From Demequinaceae bacterium (GTDB lineage: Bacteria > Actinomycetota > Actinomycetes > Actinomycetales > Demequinaceae), in contig JAFGBM010000002.1 of the NCBI GenBank assembly GCA_016933155.1, forward strand, positions 1 to 64,000: DNA of 64,000 nt. Direction: 5' to 3'. The notes under the pieces were generated by a model, which was not told the origin of the DNA, did not search any database, and saw nothing but the letters and a program-made list of their open reading frames with translations. Of this stretch, positions 8,203 to 16,774 are shown piece after piece (position 1 is the stretch's first letter; every line of letters starts with the position of its first letter). The position numbers and the translations under genes were made by a program.

Positions 8203-9804
8203 GTGTTCGCGACCCTCTCCGACCGCCTCGCCGCGACCTTCAAGAACCTCCGCGGCAAGGGGCGTCTCTCCGAAGCGGACATCGATGCGACCATCCGGGA
8301 GATCCGCCGAGCCCTCCTCGACGCCGATGTAGCCGTCACCGCCGTCAAGGCTTTCACGGGCGCCATCCGCGAGCGGGCCCTCGGGGCGGAGGTTTCCGAG
8401 GCCCTCAATCCCGCCCAGCAGGTCGTCAAGATCGTGCACGAGGAACTCGTCACGATGCTCGGGGCCGAGGCGCGGCCGCTTGCGAGGGCCAAGACCGGCC
8501 CCACGGTCATCATGCTCGCCGGGCTCCAGGGCTCCGGAAAGACGACCTTCGCCGCCAAGCTCGCCCTCCACCTCAAATCCAAGGGCGAGACCCCGTTGCT
8601 CGTCGCGGCCGACCTCCAGCGCCCGAACGCCGTCACCCAACTCGAGGTCGTCGGCGAACGCGTCAACGTCCCCGTCTTCGCCCCCCACCGCGGGGTCACG
8701 TCCGAGGAGGACAAGCCGACGGGAAACCCCGTCAAGGTCGCCCAAGCCGGGGTCAAGGAGGCGGTCGCCAAGCAGCATTCCGTCCTCATCGTCGACACCG
8801 CTGGCCGCCTCGGGGTCGACGCCGAACTGATGCGTGAGGCTGCCGACATCAGGAAGGCGATCTCTCCCCACGAGGTGCTGTTCGTCATCGACGCCATGGT
8901 CGGACAGGATGCCGTCGCCACGGCGAAGGCCTTTCAGGACGGAGTGGACACCACCGGCGTTGTCCTGACCAAACTCGACGGGGACGCGCGGGGCGGGGCC
9001 GCGCTGAGTGTCGCCCAGGTGACGGGCCTTCCCATCATGTTCGCCTCCACCGGCGAGAAGCCGACGGACGTCGAGGTCTTCCACCCGGACCGCATGGCTT
9101 CGCGCATCCTCGACATGGGCGACGTTCTCACCCTCATCGAGCGCGCGGAGCAGACCCTCGACGCGGCCGAGGCCGAGCGGATGGCCAAGAAGGTCGCCAA
9201 GGGCGAGGACTTCACGCTCGACGACTTCCTCTCCCAGATGCAGCAACTCAAGAAGATGGGCTCGATGGGGAAGATGCTCCAGATGCTTCCCGGGATGGGC
9301 CAAGCCAGGGAGGCGATCGAGAATCTCGACGAGAGGGAGCTCGTCCGCACCGAGGCGATCATCCAATCCATGACCCCGAAGGAGAGGGAGGATGTCAACC
9401 TCCTCAACGGGTCCAGGCGGAGCAGGATCGCCCGGGGATCGGGGACGACGGTCGTGGCCGTCAATTCGCTCGTCAAACGCTTCACCGAGGCGAAGAAACT
9501 GATGAAGACCATGGCGAAGGGGGGCACGCCCGCCCTGCCCGGAGCTCCGGCGGGCTTCGGGGGGGCCGGATCCCTCGGCGGACCGGCCTTCGGGCCGGGT
9601 GGGGGCTACGGGGGGTCGAAAAAGGGGAAGCAGGCGAAGCGGTCGAAGGCAAAAAGCGGGAATCCGGCGGTGAGGGCGAGGCAGGAGGCGGAGGCGGCCC
9701 GACGCGCGGCTGAGCGGGCGGCGGGGATGCCGAAGACCGCCCCGGGAAGTGCTTTCGGCCTCGGGTCTCAAGCTTCTTCTGGACCTTTCGCCGACGGCGA
9801 GTGA
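8203..9804 (+). CDS. ffh: Signal recognition particle protein Ffh
   Basis: 533-residue SRP54-type GTPase with GTG start behind GAAAGGACG. The N domain opens MFATLSDRLAATFKNLRGKG. G1 is GLQGSGKTT (about residues 107–115), followed by DTAGRLGVD and the TKLDGDARGGAALS loop. The methionine-rich M domain (residues ~320–450) binds signal peptides and 4.5S/6S RNA; it contains FLSQMQQLKKMGSMGKMLQMLPGM and SRRSRIARGSG. The C-terminal ~80 residues are Gly/Ala-rich and basic, an actinobacterial extension. It works with FtsY. Confidence 0.96.
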   Translation: MFATLSDRLAATFKNLRGKGRLSEADIDATIREIRRALLDADVAVTAVKAFTGAIRERALGAEVSEALNPAQQVVKIVHEELVTMLGAEARPLARAKTGPTVIMLAGLQGSGKTTFAAKLALHLKSKGETPLLVAADLQRPNAVTQLEVVGERVNVPVFAPHRGVTSEEDKPTGNPVKVAQAGVKEAVAKQHSVLIVDTAGRLGVDAELMREAADIRKAISPHEVLFVIDAMVGQDAVATAKAFQDGVDTTGVVLTKLDGDARGGAALSVAQVTGLPIMFASTGEKPTDVEVFHPDRMASRILDMGDVLTLIERAEQTLDAAEAERMAKKVAKGEDFTLDDFLSQMQQLKKMGSMGKMLQMLPGMGQAREAIENLDERELVRTEAIIQSMTPKEREDVNLLNGSRRSRIARGSGTTVVAVNSLVKRFTEAKKLMKTMAKGGTPALPGAPAGFGGAGSLGGPAFGPGGGYGGSKKGKQAKRSKAKSGNPAVRARQEAEAARRAAERAAGMPKTAPGSAFGLGSQASSGPFADGE

Positions 9805-9814
9805 CACTTAGCGC

Positions 9815-10417
9815 GTGACGAGGTCGATTCGGTTCGGGGGAGTGGTCCTCCTCGCGGCAGCCCTTCTTTCGGCGTGCGGGGGGACGGAGCCGAGCCCGGG
9901 GCCGAGCACCAGCCCCACCCCCGACGCTTCCCCGACCGCGAGCCCGACGGTCGATCCCTCGCCCTGGCAATTCGAGCCGGGGGACTGCACCATGAGCGGG
10001 CCCGATCACACCGGCCCCTGCGTCCCCGAGATCGACCTGCCCATGAACGCCGACGGCACCGCCGGGTCGGGGTGCACCCCGCCATCCGACGCCACCCTCC
10101 CCGACGGACTGTGGTTCGGCTACCTCGCCGACGCTAGCCCGGACTCCATCGCCTTCGACCTCGCCTGCAGCTACCACTTCGACTCGGAGCAACACCTGGC
10201 CAACCTCGAGGGCTCGGAATTGGAGACCTATACCTGGACGAACGACGAAACCGACATCCGGGTCCTGGGAGTGTCCGACAGTGCCGGGTACTGCGTCGAG
10301 TGGGAGTGGATCCCCTGGATCGAGGCGCCCCTGGCCGACCCGTCCCTCGTGGGTCCCGTCTGGATCGGGGTCAACTCTGGGGTGGTCACCGAGATCGTCG
10401 TACCCCCCTACTCGTAG
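9815..10417 (+). CDS. Secreted lipoprotein, paralogue of the lipoprotein at 13338
   Basis: 200 residues with a lipoprotein signal peptide (lipobox LLSAC) and a Pro/Ser/Thr-rich spacer (SPGPSTSPTPDASPT). A compact domain follows, containing GSGC, LPDGLWFGYL and SIAFDLAC and a C-terminal GPVWIGVNSGVVTEIVV. The same landmarks recur in the lipoprotein at 13338 (GSGC, LPDGIWFG, EIAFDMEC, PIVWLAVNGGVITSF), so the two are paralogues. It directly precedes the ApbE-like gene and may belong to the flavin cassette. Function unknown. Confidence 0.75.
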   Translation: MTRSIRFGGVVLLAAALLSACGGTEPSPGPSTSPTPDASPTASPTVDPSPWQFEPGDCTMSGPDHTGPCVPEIDLPMNADGTAGSGCTPPSDATLPDGLWFGYLADASPDSIAFDLACSYHFDSEQHLANLEGSELETYTWTNDETDIRVLGVSDSAGYCVEWEWIPWIEAPLADPSLVGPVWIGVNSGVVTEIVVPPYS

Positions 10418-10430
10418 GACGGGCGACACG

Positions 10431-11246
10431 ATGCCGGACCAGGGGAGCCACGGGGGCCGCGTCGTCCGGACGGTCGTCGAGGCGATGACGATGCCTTTCG
10501 CCGTCGAGGTCGTCGGGGCGGGGGAGGCGGAGGCCGGGGAGGCGATCCGGGCCTTTCAGGCCGACCTCGAGTGGGCGGAAGCGACCTTCAGCCTGTGGCG
10601 GCCGGATAGCCCCCTGGCGCGGTTCAACAGGGGCGAGGTCAGCCTCGACGAATGCCCACCCGCCGTCGGGGAGGTCGTGGCGGAATGCGAGCGGTATCGC
10701 GAGGAGACGGACGGCTACTTCGATGCCAGGCGACCGGATGGGGTGCTCGACCCGACGGGCATCGTCAAGACCTGGGCCGTCGTGCGGGCCTCGCGGAGGC
10801 TTGACGCGCTCGATGCGGCCGGATGGATGGTCGGCGCTTCCGGGGATGTGGTGGTATCCGGGGTCAGCGAGGCCAGCGGACCGTGGCGCGTCGGCATAGC
10901 GGACCCTCGACTGACGGGGAGCCCCGAGGGGAGGCCCGTCCTGGACGTGATCGCCCTGGGTGGGCGCCACCGGGCGCTCGCCACATCCGGGACGGCCCAG
11001 CATGGGCAGCACATCTGGAATCCCCGGACCGGGGAGGGAGAGGCTGCCCTGGTCCAGGCGAGCGTCGTCGGGGCAGACCTGGTCGAATGCGACGCGTGGG
11101 CGACGGCGATCATCGCCGGGGGAAGGGAGGTGGCGCTTGCCGCCCAGCGCGGGGGGCTAGAGGTGTTGACCATTCCCGATGCCGAATCGACGGGACCCCT
11201 CCGGGGGGAGGCGAGCCCCGGCTGGCCGAGCCTCGGAGCACCCTAG
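10431..11246 (+). CDS. ApbE-like FAD:protein FMN transferase
   Basis: 271 residues. ApbE enzymes transfer FMN from FAD to a Thr of an acceptor protein in the exported electron-transfer chain. Visible family features are FQADLEWAEATFSLWRPDSPLARFN, the DPTGIVKTWAVVRA signature, ASGDVVVSG in place of the usual GGD, and ATSGTAQHGQHIWNPRTG near the C-terminus. No signal peptide or lipobox is seen at the chosen ATG (10431), although most ApbE acts outside the membrane, so the export route is unclear. Two genes downstream is a protein with the flavinylation motif, its likely substrate. Confidence 0.85.
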   Translation: MPDQGSHGGRVVRTVVEAMTMPFAVEVVGAGEAEAGEAIRAFQADLEWAEATFSLWRPDSPLARFNRGEVSLDECPPAVGEVVAECERYREETDGYFDARRPDGVLDPTGIVKTWAVVRASRRLDALDAAGWMVGASGDVVVSGVSEASGPWRVGIADPRLTGSPEGRPVLDVIALGGRHRALATSGTAQHGQHIWNPRTGEGEAALVQASVVGADLVECDAWATAIIAGGREVALAAQRGGLEVLTIPDAESTGPLRGEASPGWPSLGAP

Positions 11247-11301
11247 GCAGGTTCTCGCCACCTGAGAGGGCTCTCAGAATCCTCCGGCGATACTTGAAGG
11301 C

Positions 11302-12705
11302 ATGGCCACCACGGCGATCCCAACCTCGTTGCCCACGGGCACGCACGGGGTTCCCGTCGATCGGGACAGGGCGATCCGCGCCAGGCGGCTGTCCCTCTGG
11401 CGCGACGGCCTCGAGGCCGCGGCCTGGCTCGTGACCGTCGCCGGGATTTCCTTCTTCCTCGCGAGCGGCGCCATGGTGTGGACGGTGCGGGCCGATGTCC
11501 TCAACTCCCTCGGAAGGCTCCTCGGCATCATCGCCACGGTCCTCATCCTCGTGCAGGTCCTGCTCGCTTCGCGGGCGCCCTGGATTGAGCGGGCCCTGGG
11601 CCACGACAAGGCCCTCAAACTCCACGGGGCGATGGGCCAGCCCGTCTTCTTGATCCTCGTCGCCCATGCCGCGTTCCTGACGATCGGATACGGCTCCCCG
11701 ACGGGACGAGACATCGTCGCCCAGACCGCCTACTTCCTGGGCCACACCCGCGACATCGCCCTTTCGATCATCGCTCTGGCCATCCTCCTCGTCGTCGCCG
11801 TCACCTCGATCGCCGCGGCCCGCCGCCGATGGCCGTATGAAACCTGGCACGCCATCCACCTGTTCGCCTATATCGCCATCGCCATCGCCGTGCCCCATCA
11901 GTTCACCGACGGCACGACCTTCAAGTACAACGCCTGGGCCCGGGGGTTCTGGGCATCCCTCTACGCGATCGCTTTCGGCTCGCTGCTCCTGTGGCGGGTT
12001 CTCGTGCCCGCCGTCCGGGCCCTGCGTCATCGACTGGTCATCTCCGGCATCGAGCGGCACGACGATGGCAGCGTCTCCGTCACCATGGTCGGCCGACGCC
12101 TCGACGGGTGGAACGCCCGACCGGGCCAATTCTTCCTCTGGCGTTTCTACACAAAGGAACTCTGGCTGACGGCCCACCCCTATTCCCTCTCCGCCGTCCC
12201 CGACGGCCGAAGCCTTCGGATCACGGTCAAGCCGCTCGGGGACGACTCCGCCGCCGTCGGAAGGCTGAGCCCCGGGACCCGGGTCTCCGCATCGGGCCCC
12301 TACGGCCGCTTCGTCCACGATGCCCGGGTCCGGCCAGGTCTCGTGCTCGTCGGCGCCGGAATCGGCATCGCCCCCGTCAGGGCGATGATCGAGGGCTACC
12401 GGGCGGGCGACGGGCAATGCGACGTCGTCGTGCGGGGCAGCAGCGACAGGGAGGTGCCCCTCCTCGACGAGATGAGGACCCTCGCGGCGGAGCGGGGCGC
12501 ACGCATCCACGAGGTGTTCGGCCACAGGGGTGACGGCTGGTCGACGGTGGACGGCCCGCAAACGCTCGCCCTGCTGGTCCCGGCCCTTCCCGATTGCGAC
12601 GTGTTCGTGTGCGGCCCGGAGGCGTGGGCCGACCTCGTGAGGGAGGACGCCCTCGAATGCGGCGTCGCCCGGGAGGCGATTCACGTCGAGGAGTACGACT
12701 GGTGA
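11302..12705 (+). CDS. Ferric-reductase-like transmembrane flavocytochrome
   Basis: 467 residues. The N-terminal half has about six transmembrane helices with histidines suited to b-haem ligation (LKLHGAMGQ, LVAHAAFL, ETWHAIHLFAY, AVPHQF). The C-terminal half is an FNR-like flavin/NAD(P)H reductase: HPYSLSAVP binds FAD, LVGAGIGIAPVRAMI is the nucleotide loop and VFVCGPEAWAD the terminal CGP motif. It likely moves electrons from cytosolic NAD(P)H across the membrane to the FMN-binding partner encoded next. Gaps of 55 and 10 bases to its neighbours suggest one operon. Confidence 0.9.
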   Translation: MATTAIPTSLPTGTHGVPVDRDRAIRARRLSLWRDGLEAAAWLVTVAGISFFLASGAMVWTVRADVLNSLGRLLGIIATVLILVQVLLASRAPWIERALGHDKALKLHGAMGQPVFLILVAHAAFLTIGYGSPTGRDIVAQTAYFLGHTRDIALSIIALAILLVVAVTSIAAARRRWPYETWHAIHLFAYIAIAIAVPHQFTDGTTFKYNAWARGFWASLYAIAFGSLLLWRVLVPAVRALRHRLVISGIERHDDGSVSVTMVGRRLDGWNARPGQFFLWRFYTKELWLTAHPYSLSAVPDGRSLRITVKPLGDDSAAVGRLSPGTRVSASGPYGRFVHDARVRPGLVLVGAGIGIAPVRAMIEGYRAGDGQCDVVVRGSSDREVPLLDEMRTLAAERGARIHEVFGHRGDGWSTVDGPQTLALLVPALPDCDVFVCGPEAWADLVREDALECGVAREAIHVEEYDW

Positions 12706-12715
12706 GGGGGATCCG

Positions 12716-13201
12716 ATGAAGACGTCACGGTTGGTGATGGTCGCCGGGGCATCGGCGACGATGCTCGCGATCGGGTGGCGGGCGGGGACGGCTCCCTTCC
12801 CCAGCCTCGTGGTCGCCGATGATCCGATTGGGGGCGCCCCCGCCTCCGGTTCCGTCGTCGATCCGTCGCCGTCCGGGCCGGTCCCGACGGGGGAATCCTC
12901 AACCGGATCCAACCCGGCCGGGCCGTCGGGCACCTTCGTCGGAAATGCGGTGGATACCGCATTCGGGACGCTGCAGGTGCAGATTGTCGTCGCCGACGGT
13001 GAAATCGCCGACGTCCAGCCGCTCGCACTCGGGTTCACGGACTCCAAATCCCGCCAGATCAACGCCGCAGCCGTGCCGATCCTCGAGCAACGGGTTCTGA
13101 CCGCACAGTCCGCGGACGTCTCCTATGTTTCGGGGGCGAGCTACACGAGTCAGGGATACCTCGCCTCTGTCGCGAGCGCGATCGTGAAGGCGGGAATCTG
13201 A
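12716..13201 (+). CDS. Exported FMN-binding-domain protein
   Basis: 161 residues. An N-terminal hydrophobic export segment (LVMVAGASATMLAIGW) is followed by a Pro/Ser/Gly linker and an FMN_bind domain from about residue 72 (VGNAVDTAFGTLQVQIVV). The motif SGASYTSQGY at residues 139–148 matches the S/TGA(S/T)xT flavinylation site, with T144 as the predicted FMN acceptor. It completes the set of transferase, membrane electron donor and flavinylated acceptor. A short domain of this type is common beside ferric-reductase-like proteins in Actinobacteria. Confidence 0.87.
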   Translation: MKTSRLVMVAGASATMLAIGWRAGTAPFPSLVVADDPIGGAPASGSVVDPSPSGPVPTGESSTGSNPAGPSGTFVGNAVDTAFGTLQVQIVVADGEIADVQPLALGFTDSKSRQINAAAVPILEQRVLTAQSADVSYVSGASYTSQGYLASVASAIVKAGI

Positions 13202-13337
13202 CCCACCTGCGCTCTCTCCCGCCGGAAGAAATCCGGTCATATCACCCGTGCCTGTCAGGTCCGGGAGTGCTAGCGTCGGGGGTGTGAGAGGAAGGCCCGA
13301 CGCATCGAGGCGCACCGCTTCCCGGAGAGGACACACC

Positions 13338-13958
13338 ATGAGACTCAAGCACCCGACCGCCCTGGCCGTGATCGCCTTTGCGGCGAGCCTGACGGCCTGC
13401 AGCGGGGCGACCCCGGCCACCACCGTGACCGCAACGTCGGGCCCGACCCCGACGGTCACCCCCGTCGTCACCCCCGTCGTCACCCCCGTTGTCACCCCGC
13501 CGAGCCACTTCTACACCCTCGACGAGACGTGGAGCCTCAGCCCCCAGTCGCAGGCCCAGGGCTCGGGTTGCGCCCCCGGCGCCGGCACCCTGCCCGACGG
13601 GATCTGGTTCGGTCAGGTGACCTCATGGTCGTCGACGGAGATCGCCTTCGACATGGAGTGCTGGTGGACGGGGACCGGGGCCGACGCCCAGGCGGCGGCA
13701 CACGGCGACGAGGTCAACAACGACTACTACATCACGAACGACGCGACGACCGTCCGCCTCGTCTCCCTCGACCCCGCGGCCTTCGGGCTCAAAGCCGATG
13801 TCCTCAACCTGTCCAACACCGCTTCGTGGGTGATGTACACCCCGGCCCAGGTCATCGCCGATCCCGGCGGCACGATGCCCGTGGCGAACCCTCCCATCGT
13901 GTGGCTCGCCGTCAACGGAGGAGTGATAACGTCCTTCGCCGTCCAGTACGTCCCCTAG
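13338..13958 (+). CDS. Secreted lipoprotein, paralogue of the lipoprotein at 9815
   Basis: 206 residues from the ATG at 13338 (GGAGAGG upstream). A signal peptide ends in the lipobox SLTAC. A spacer made of repeated VTPV units follows, then a domain sharing GSGC, LPDGIWFG, EIAFDMEC and VWLAVNGGVITSF with the lipoprotein upstream of the ApbE-like gene. The pair brackets the flavin electron-transfer genes. It may anchor or accept electrons in that system, but no cofactor motif is visible. A hairpin follows the stop. Confidence 0.75.
   Translation: MRLKHPTALAVIAFAASLTACSGATPATTVTATSGPTPTVTPVVTPVVTPVVTPPSHFYTLDETWSLSPQSQAQGSGCAPGAGTLPDGIWFGQVTSWSSTEIAFDMECWWTGTGADAQAAAHGDEVNNDYYITNDATTVRLVSLDPAAFGLKADVLNLSNTASWVMYTPAQVIADPGGTMPVANPPIVWLAVNGGVITSFAVQYVP
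13455..13498 (+). repeat. 12-bp in-frame tandem repeat (VTPV spacer)
   Basis: About three and a half copies of GTCACCCCCGTC lie within the lipoprotein gene and encode (VTPV)3-VTPP. They form the extended linker between lipid anchor and folded domain. Copy number could vary by slippage without a frameshift. Confidence 0.85.
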
Positions 13959-13975
13959 GGGCAGCCGTGAGCGGG

Positions 13976-13999
13976 AAGCCTCGTTTGCCGGGGAGGCTT
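13976..13999 (+). terminator. Hairpin after lipoprotein gene, possible terminator
   Basis: AAGCCTC (13976–13982) pairs with GAGGCTT (13993–13999) around a 10-base loop, starting 17 bases after the stop at 13958. There is no long T tract, so intrinsic termination is uncertain. It separates the flavin cassette from the rpsP operon. Confidence 0.45.
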
Positions 14000-14005
14000 T
14001 CCGTC

Positions 14006-14014
14006 TGACACAAT
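14006..14014 (+). promoter_or_regulatory. Possible extended −10 promoter of the rpsP operon
   Basis: TG-A-CACAAT, about 100 bases before rpsP, has the same TG-n-CACAAT form as the site upstream of rplS. No convincing −35 hexamer was found. Confidence 0.3.
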
Positions 14015-14114
14015 GACTCGCCGGCGTTCGCACTTGCGTCCGCTATTCGTCTTGTCGGCCTGGCCATCAGTGGCGCACGGGCTGGCTCATACCGAATACA
14101 AGGAGAACCACAGC

Positions 14115-14690
14115 ATGGCTGTCAAGATACGTTTGAAGCGCTTCGGAAAGAAGCACTCCCCCTTCTACCGCGTCGTCGTCATGGACTCGCGCACCAAGCG
14201 AGACGGACGGGCGATCGAGGAGATCGGGAAATACCACCCCATGGAGAACCCCTCGGTCGTCGAGATCGACTCCGCTCGGGCCCTGTACTGGCTCGGCGTG
14301 GGAGCCCAGCCCTCCGAGCAGGTGACCGCCCTCCTCAAATTGACGGGCGACTGGCAGACCTTCAAGGGTGAGAAGGGCGCGACGAACACCGTCAAGCCTC
14401 AGCAGCCCAAGGTGTCGGCGGAGGACCGCATCAAAGAGGCCGCGAAGTCCGCCGAACGCGCCAAGGCCGCCAAGGCTGCCGAACGCGAGAAGGCCGCGAA
14501 GCAGGCCGCCGACGAGGCGAAGAAGGCCGCGGAAGAGAAGAAGGCCGCCGAGGATGTCGTTGCGGACGAGTCCCGCGAGGTTCCGACCGACGAGGGTGCC
14601 GAGGTTGATGTCGAGATCGCCGAGGGCGACCCGTCCGATGCCGGCGACAAGGTTGAAGGCATCATCGACGAGGCGAAGGCCGAGGGGTAG
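14115..14690 (+). CDS. rpsP: 30S ribosomal protein bS16 with long C-terminal tail
   Basis: 191 residues. Residues 1–~85 are canonical bS16 ([22 protein letters not shown]... IGKYHP). The following ~105 residues form a long Ala/Lys/Glu-rich helix ([19 protein letters not shown]) and then an acidic end. Bacterial S16 is usually 80–100 residues; extended tails are known in Actinobacteria but this one is long. AAGGAG precedes the ATG. It is the first gene of an operon with khpA, rimM and trmD. Confidence 0.95.
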   Translation: MAVKIRLKRFGKKHSPFYRVVVMDSRTKRDGRAIEEIGKYHPMENPSVVEIDSARALYWLGVGAQPSEQVTALLKLTGDWQTFKGEKGATNTVKPQQPKVSAEDRIKEAAKSAERAKAAKAAEREKAAKQAADEAKKAAEEKKAAEDVVADESREVPTDEGAEVDVEIAEGDPSDAGDKVEGIIDEAKAEG

Positions 14691-14696
14691 CCTCCC

Positions 14697-14933
14697 GTGA
14701 TCGTCGAGGCGCTGGAGTACCTGGTCCGGTCGATCGCCCGGAACCCCGAAGAGGTCCGCATCACCGAACGTTCGGGCCGGAAGGGCCTGACCCTCAACGT
14801 CATCGTGCATCCCGACGACCTCCCCAGGATCATCGGGAGGCGGGGCCGCACGGCGGACGCCATCCGGACCGTCATCGATGCGATTTCCCGCGACGACGTT
14901 CACGTGAACTTCGTGGACGTCGCCCCGCGGTAG
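14697..14933 (+). CDS. khpA: KH-domain RNA-binding protein KhpA
   Basis: 78 residues, GTG start six bases after rpsP. A single KH domain with the GxxG-type loop IIGRRGRTADAIRT. In this position (rpsP–KH–rimM) it is the widespread KhpA, a small RNA-binding protein linked to translation and envelope growth control. Confidence 0.92.
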   Translation: MIVEALEYLVRSIARNPEEVRITERSGRKGLTLNVIVHPDDLPRIIGRRGRTADAIRTVIDAISRDDVHVNFVDVAPR

Positions 14934-14966
14934 GTGCCGCCTCAAGCGTCACCCCAGGGAGGAGCC

Positions 14967-15503
14967 GTGGAACTCGTCGTCGCCCGCATCGGACGCCCTC
15001 ACGGGCTCGCCGGTGAAGTGAGCGTCGAACTCAGGACGGACGTCCCCGAGGAGAGGCTCGCCGTCGGTGCCGCGCTCGCGACCGACCCTCCCTCCGTCGG
15101 CCCCCTGACCGTCACCCGGGCCCGCGAGCAGGCGGGGCGATGGTACCTGAGTTTCGCCGAGGCCACGGATCGCACGGCGGCCGAAGGCCTGCGCGGAGTC
15201 CTGCTCGTCGTGGAGGAGGACGCCTCCGACGAGGCCGACGCCTGGTACCCCCACGAGCTCGCGGGGCTCCGAGCCGAGAGGCCGGACGGCACGGAGATCG
15301 GAACCGTCGTCCGCATCGAGAACCTTCCCGCCCAGGACCTGCTCGTCGTCCGCGAGGGGAATGGTACCGAAAGCCGGATCCCATTCGTTTCCGCGCTCGT
15401 CCCCGTCGTCGACGTCCCCGGGGGGAGAATCGTCGTGGATCCCCCGTACGGGCTGCTTGATGGTGAGACGACCGAGGGCGAGGAGGCGGACGATGCGAAT
15501 TGA
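14967..15503 (+). CDS. rimM: Ribosome maturation factor RimM
   Basis: 178 residues. Begins [24 protein letters not shown], the RimM N-terminal signature, and has the PRC-barrel part [12 protein letters not shown]...[12 protein letters not shown]. It helps assemble the head of the 30S subunit. The GTG at 14967 is preferred over the in-frame GTG at 14934 because GGGAGGAG lies just before it. Its end overlaps trmD by 11 bases. Confidence 0.93.
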   Translation: MELVVARIGRPHGLAGEVSVELRTDVPEERLAVGAALATDPPSVGPLTVTRAREQAGRWYLSFAEATDRTAAEGLRGVLLVVEEDASDEADAWYPHELAGLRAERPDGTEIGTVVRIENLPAQDLLVVREGNGTESRIPFVSALVPVVDVPGGRIVVDPPYGLLDGETTEGEEADDAN

Positions 15504-16194
15504 CGTCGTCACGATCTTCCCCGCCTACTTCGACGCGCTGGAGTTGTCGCTCATCGGGAAGGCGCGGGTGGATGGGCTCGTCGAGGTCGGGGTCCATGAC
15601 CTCCGGGGCTGGACGGAGGACGTGCACCATGCCGTCGACGACTCGCCCTTCGGGGGAGGTGCCGGTATGGTCATGAAGCCCGACGTGTGGGGCAAGGCTT
15701 TGGACGACGTGCTTGGGCCTGTCCCGGCGTCCCCCGAGGAGGGTCCGCGTCTCGTCGTCCCGACCCCGGCCGGGTTGCCCTTCACCCAGGCCATGGCGAG
15801 CGAGTGGGCGCAGGAGGAGCGCCTGGTCTTCGCGTGCGGGAGGTACGAGGGGATCGATGCCAGGGTCCTGGAGCACTACTCCGCGACGGGATTTCGGGTC
15901 AGCGAGGTGTCGATTGGGGACTACGTGCTCAACGGGGGCGAGGTGGCGGCGCTGGCCATGATCGAAGCGGTCGCCAGGCTCCTGCCCGGATTCGTCGGCA
16001 ACGCCGGAAGCCTCGATGACGAGTCCCATGCGGACGGCCTGCTCGAGTACCCGCACTACACCCGGCCGGCGTCCTGGCGGGGCCTCGACGTCCCACCCGT
16101 GCTCCTCAGCGGCAACCACGCCGAGATTGAGAAATGGCGCCGCGCAGAGTCCGAGCGGCTGACCCGCGAGAGGCGGCCGGACCTGCTCGGTTAG
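15493..16194 (+). CDS. trmD: tRNA (guanine-N1)-methyltransferase TrmD
   Basis: 233 residues. SPOUT-class enzyme that makes m1G37 in tRNAs. Visible signatures are [51 protein letters not shown] and LEYPHYTRP. It overlaps rimM by 11 bases, as is common, and ends the rpsP operon. Confidence 0.96.
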   Translation: MRIDVVTIFPAYFDALELSLIGKARVDGLVEVGVHDLRGWTEDVHHAVDDSPFGGGAGMVMKPDVWGKALDDVLGPVPASPEEGPRLVVPTPAGLPFTQAMASEWAQEERLVFACGRYEGIDARVLEHYSATGFRVSEVSIGDYVLNGGEVAALAMIEAVARLLPGFVGNAGSLDDESHADGLLEYPHYTRPASWRGLDVPPVLLSGNHAEIEKWRRAESERLTRERRPDLLG

Positions 16195-16263
16195 TCTCTC
16201 GGACGGATGCGGCCACCTTTGGATGGGATGGCATCCCCTCGACTCGGGCGGAATCCCTTTGTG

Positions 16264-16272
16264 TGGCACAAT
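16264..16272 (+). promoter_or_regulatory. Possible extended −10 promoter of rplS
   Basis: TG-G-CACAAT lies about 130 bases before rplS inside a 206-base leader without a gene. It matches the TG-n-CACAAT site before rpsP. No clear −35 was seen. Confidence 0.3.
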
Positions 16273-16400
16273 GGTGCGTCGGCGTGAGCGCCGCGCACCT
16301 CCGCCACAGGGGAGGGCGCACCGGGCGCGTCGCGCGAACATCACGCGGCCCGAAAGGGCGGATACCGCGTCAGACCTGTGGCGGGCGCGAGGAGAGAACG

Positions 16401-16748
16401 ATGGGTAAGTTGGACGAGGTGGCCCAGGGCCAGCTCAAGAGCGACATCCCGGCCTTCCGCGCCGGAGACACCGTCAAGGTTCACGTCAAGGTCGTCGAAG
16501 GGAACCGGTCCCGTATCCAGATCTTCGAGGGGCTGGTCATCGCCCGCAAGGGCGCGGGTATCGCCGAGACGTTTACCGTCCGCAAGGTCTCCTTCGGCAT
16601 CGGCGTTGAGCGCACCTTCCCCCTCCACTCGCCGACGATCGAGAAGATCGAGATCGAGCGCAAGGGCGACGTGCGTCGGGCCAAGCTCTACTACCTCCGC
16701 GGCCTCCGCGGGAAGGCCGCGCGCATCCGAGAAAAGCGCGAGAACTAG
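16401..16748 (+). CDS. rplS: 50S ribosomal protein bL19
   Basis: 115 residues, the normal length. Features [25 protein letters not shown] and [19 protein letters not shown] are diagnostic. bL19 lies at the 30S–50S interface. GGAGAGAAC precedes the ATG. A 206-base leader with its own likely promoter separates it from trmD. Confidence 0.96.
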   Translation: MGKLDEVAQGQLKSDIPAFRAGDTVKVHVKVVEGNRSRIQIFEGLVIARKGAGIAETFTVRKVSFGIGVERTFPLHSPTIEKIEIERKGDVRRAKLYYLRGLRGKAARIREKREN

Positions 16749-16774
16749 CACCCGCAGGGATACGAGCCGACGAC

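Noticed and set aside
7162-9807. Very long open frame on the minus strand opposite glnD and ffh
   Set aside because: The plus strand carries full motif sets for both enzymes. The minus-strand product is Arg/Gly/Glu-rich with no domain, as expected of an antisense frame in GC-rich DNA. The same applies to long minus frames opposite the electron-transfer genes (11110–13062), comM/dprA (19710–21566), proS (34433–36592), infB (39864–41960) and the M16 gene (51590–53743).
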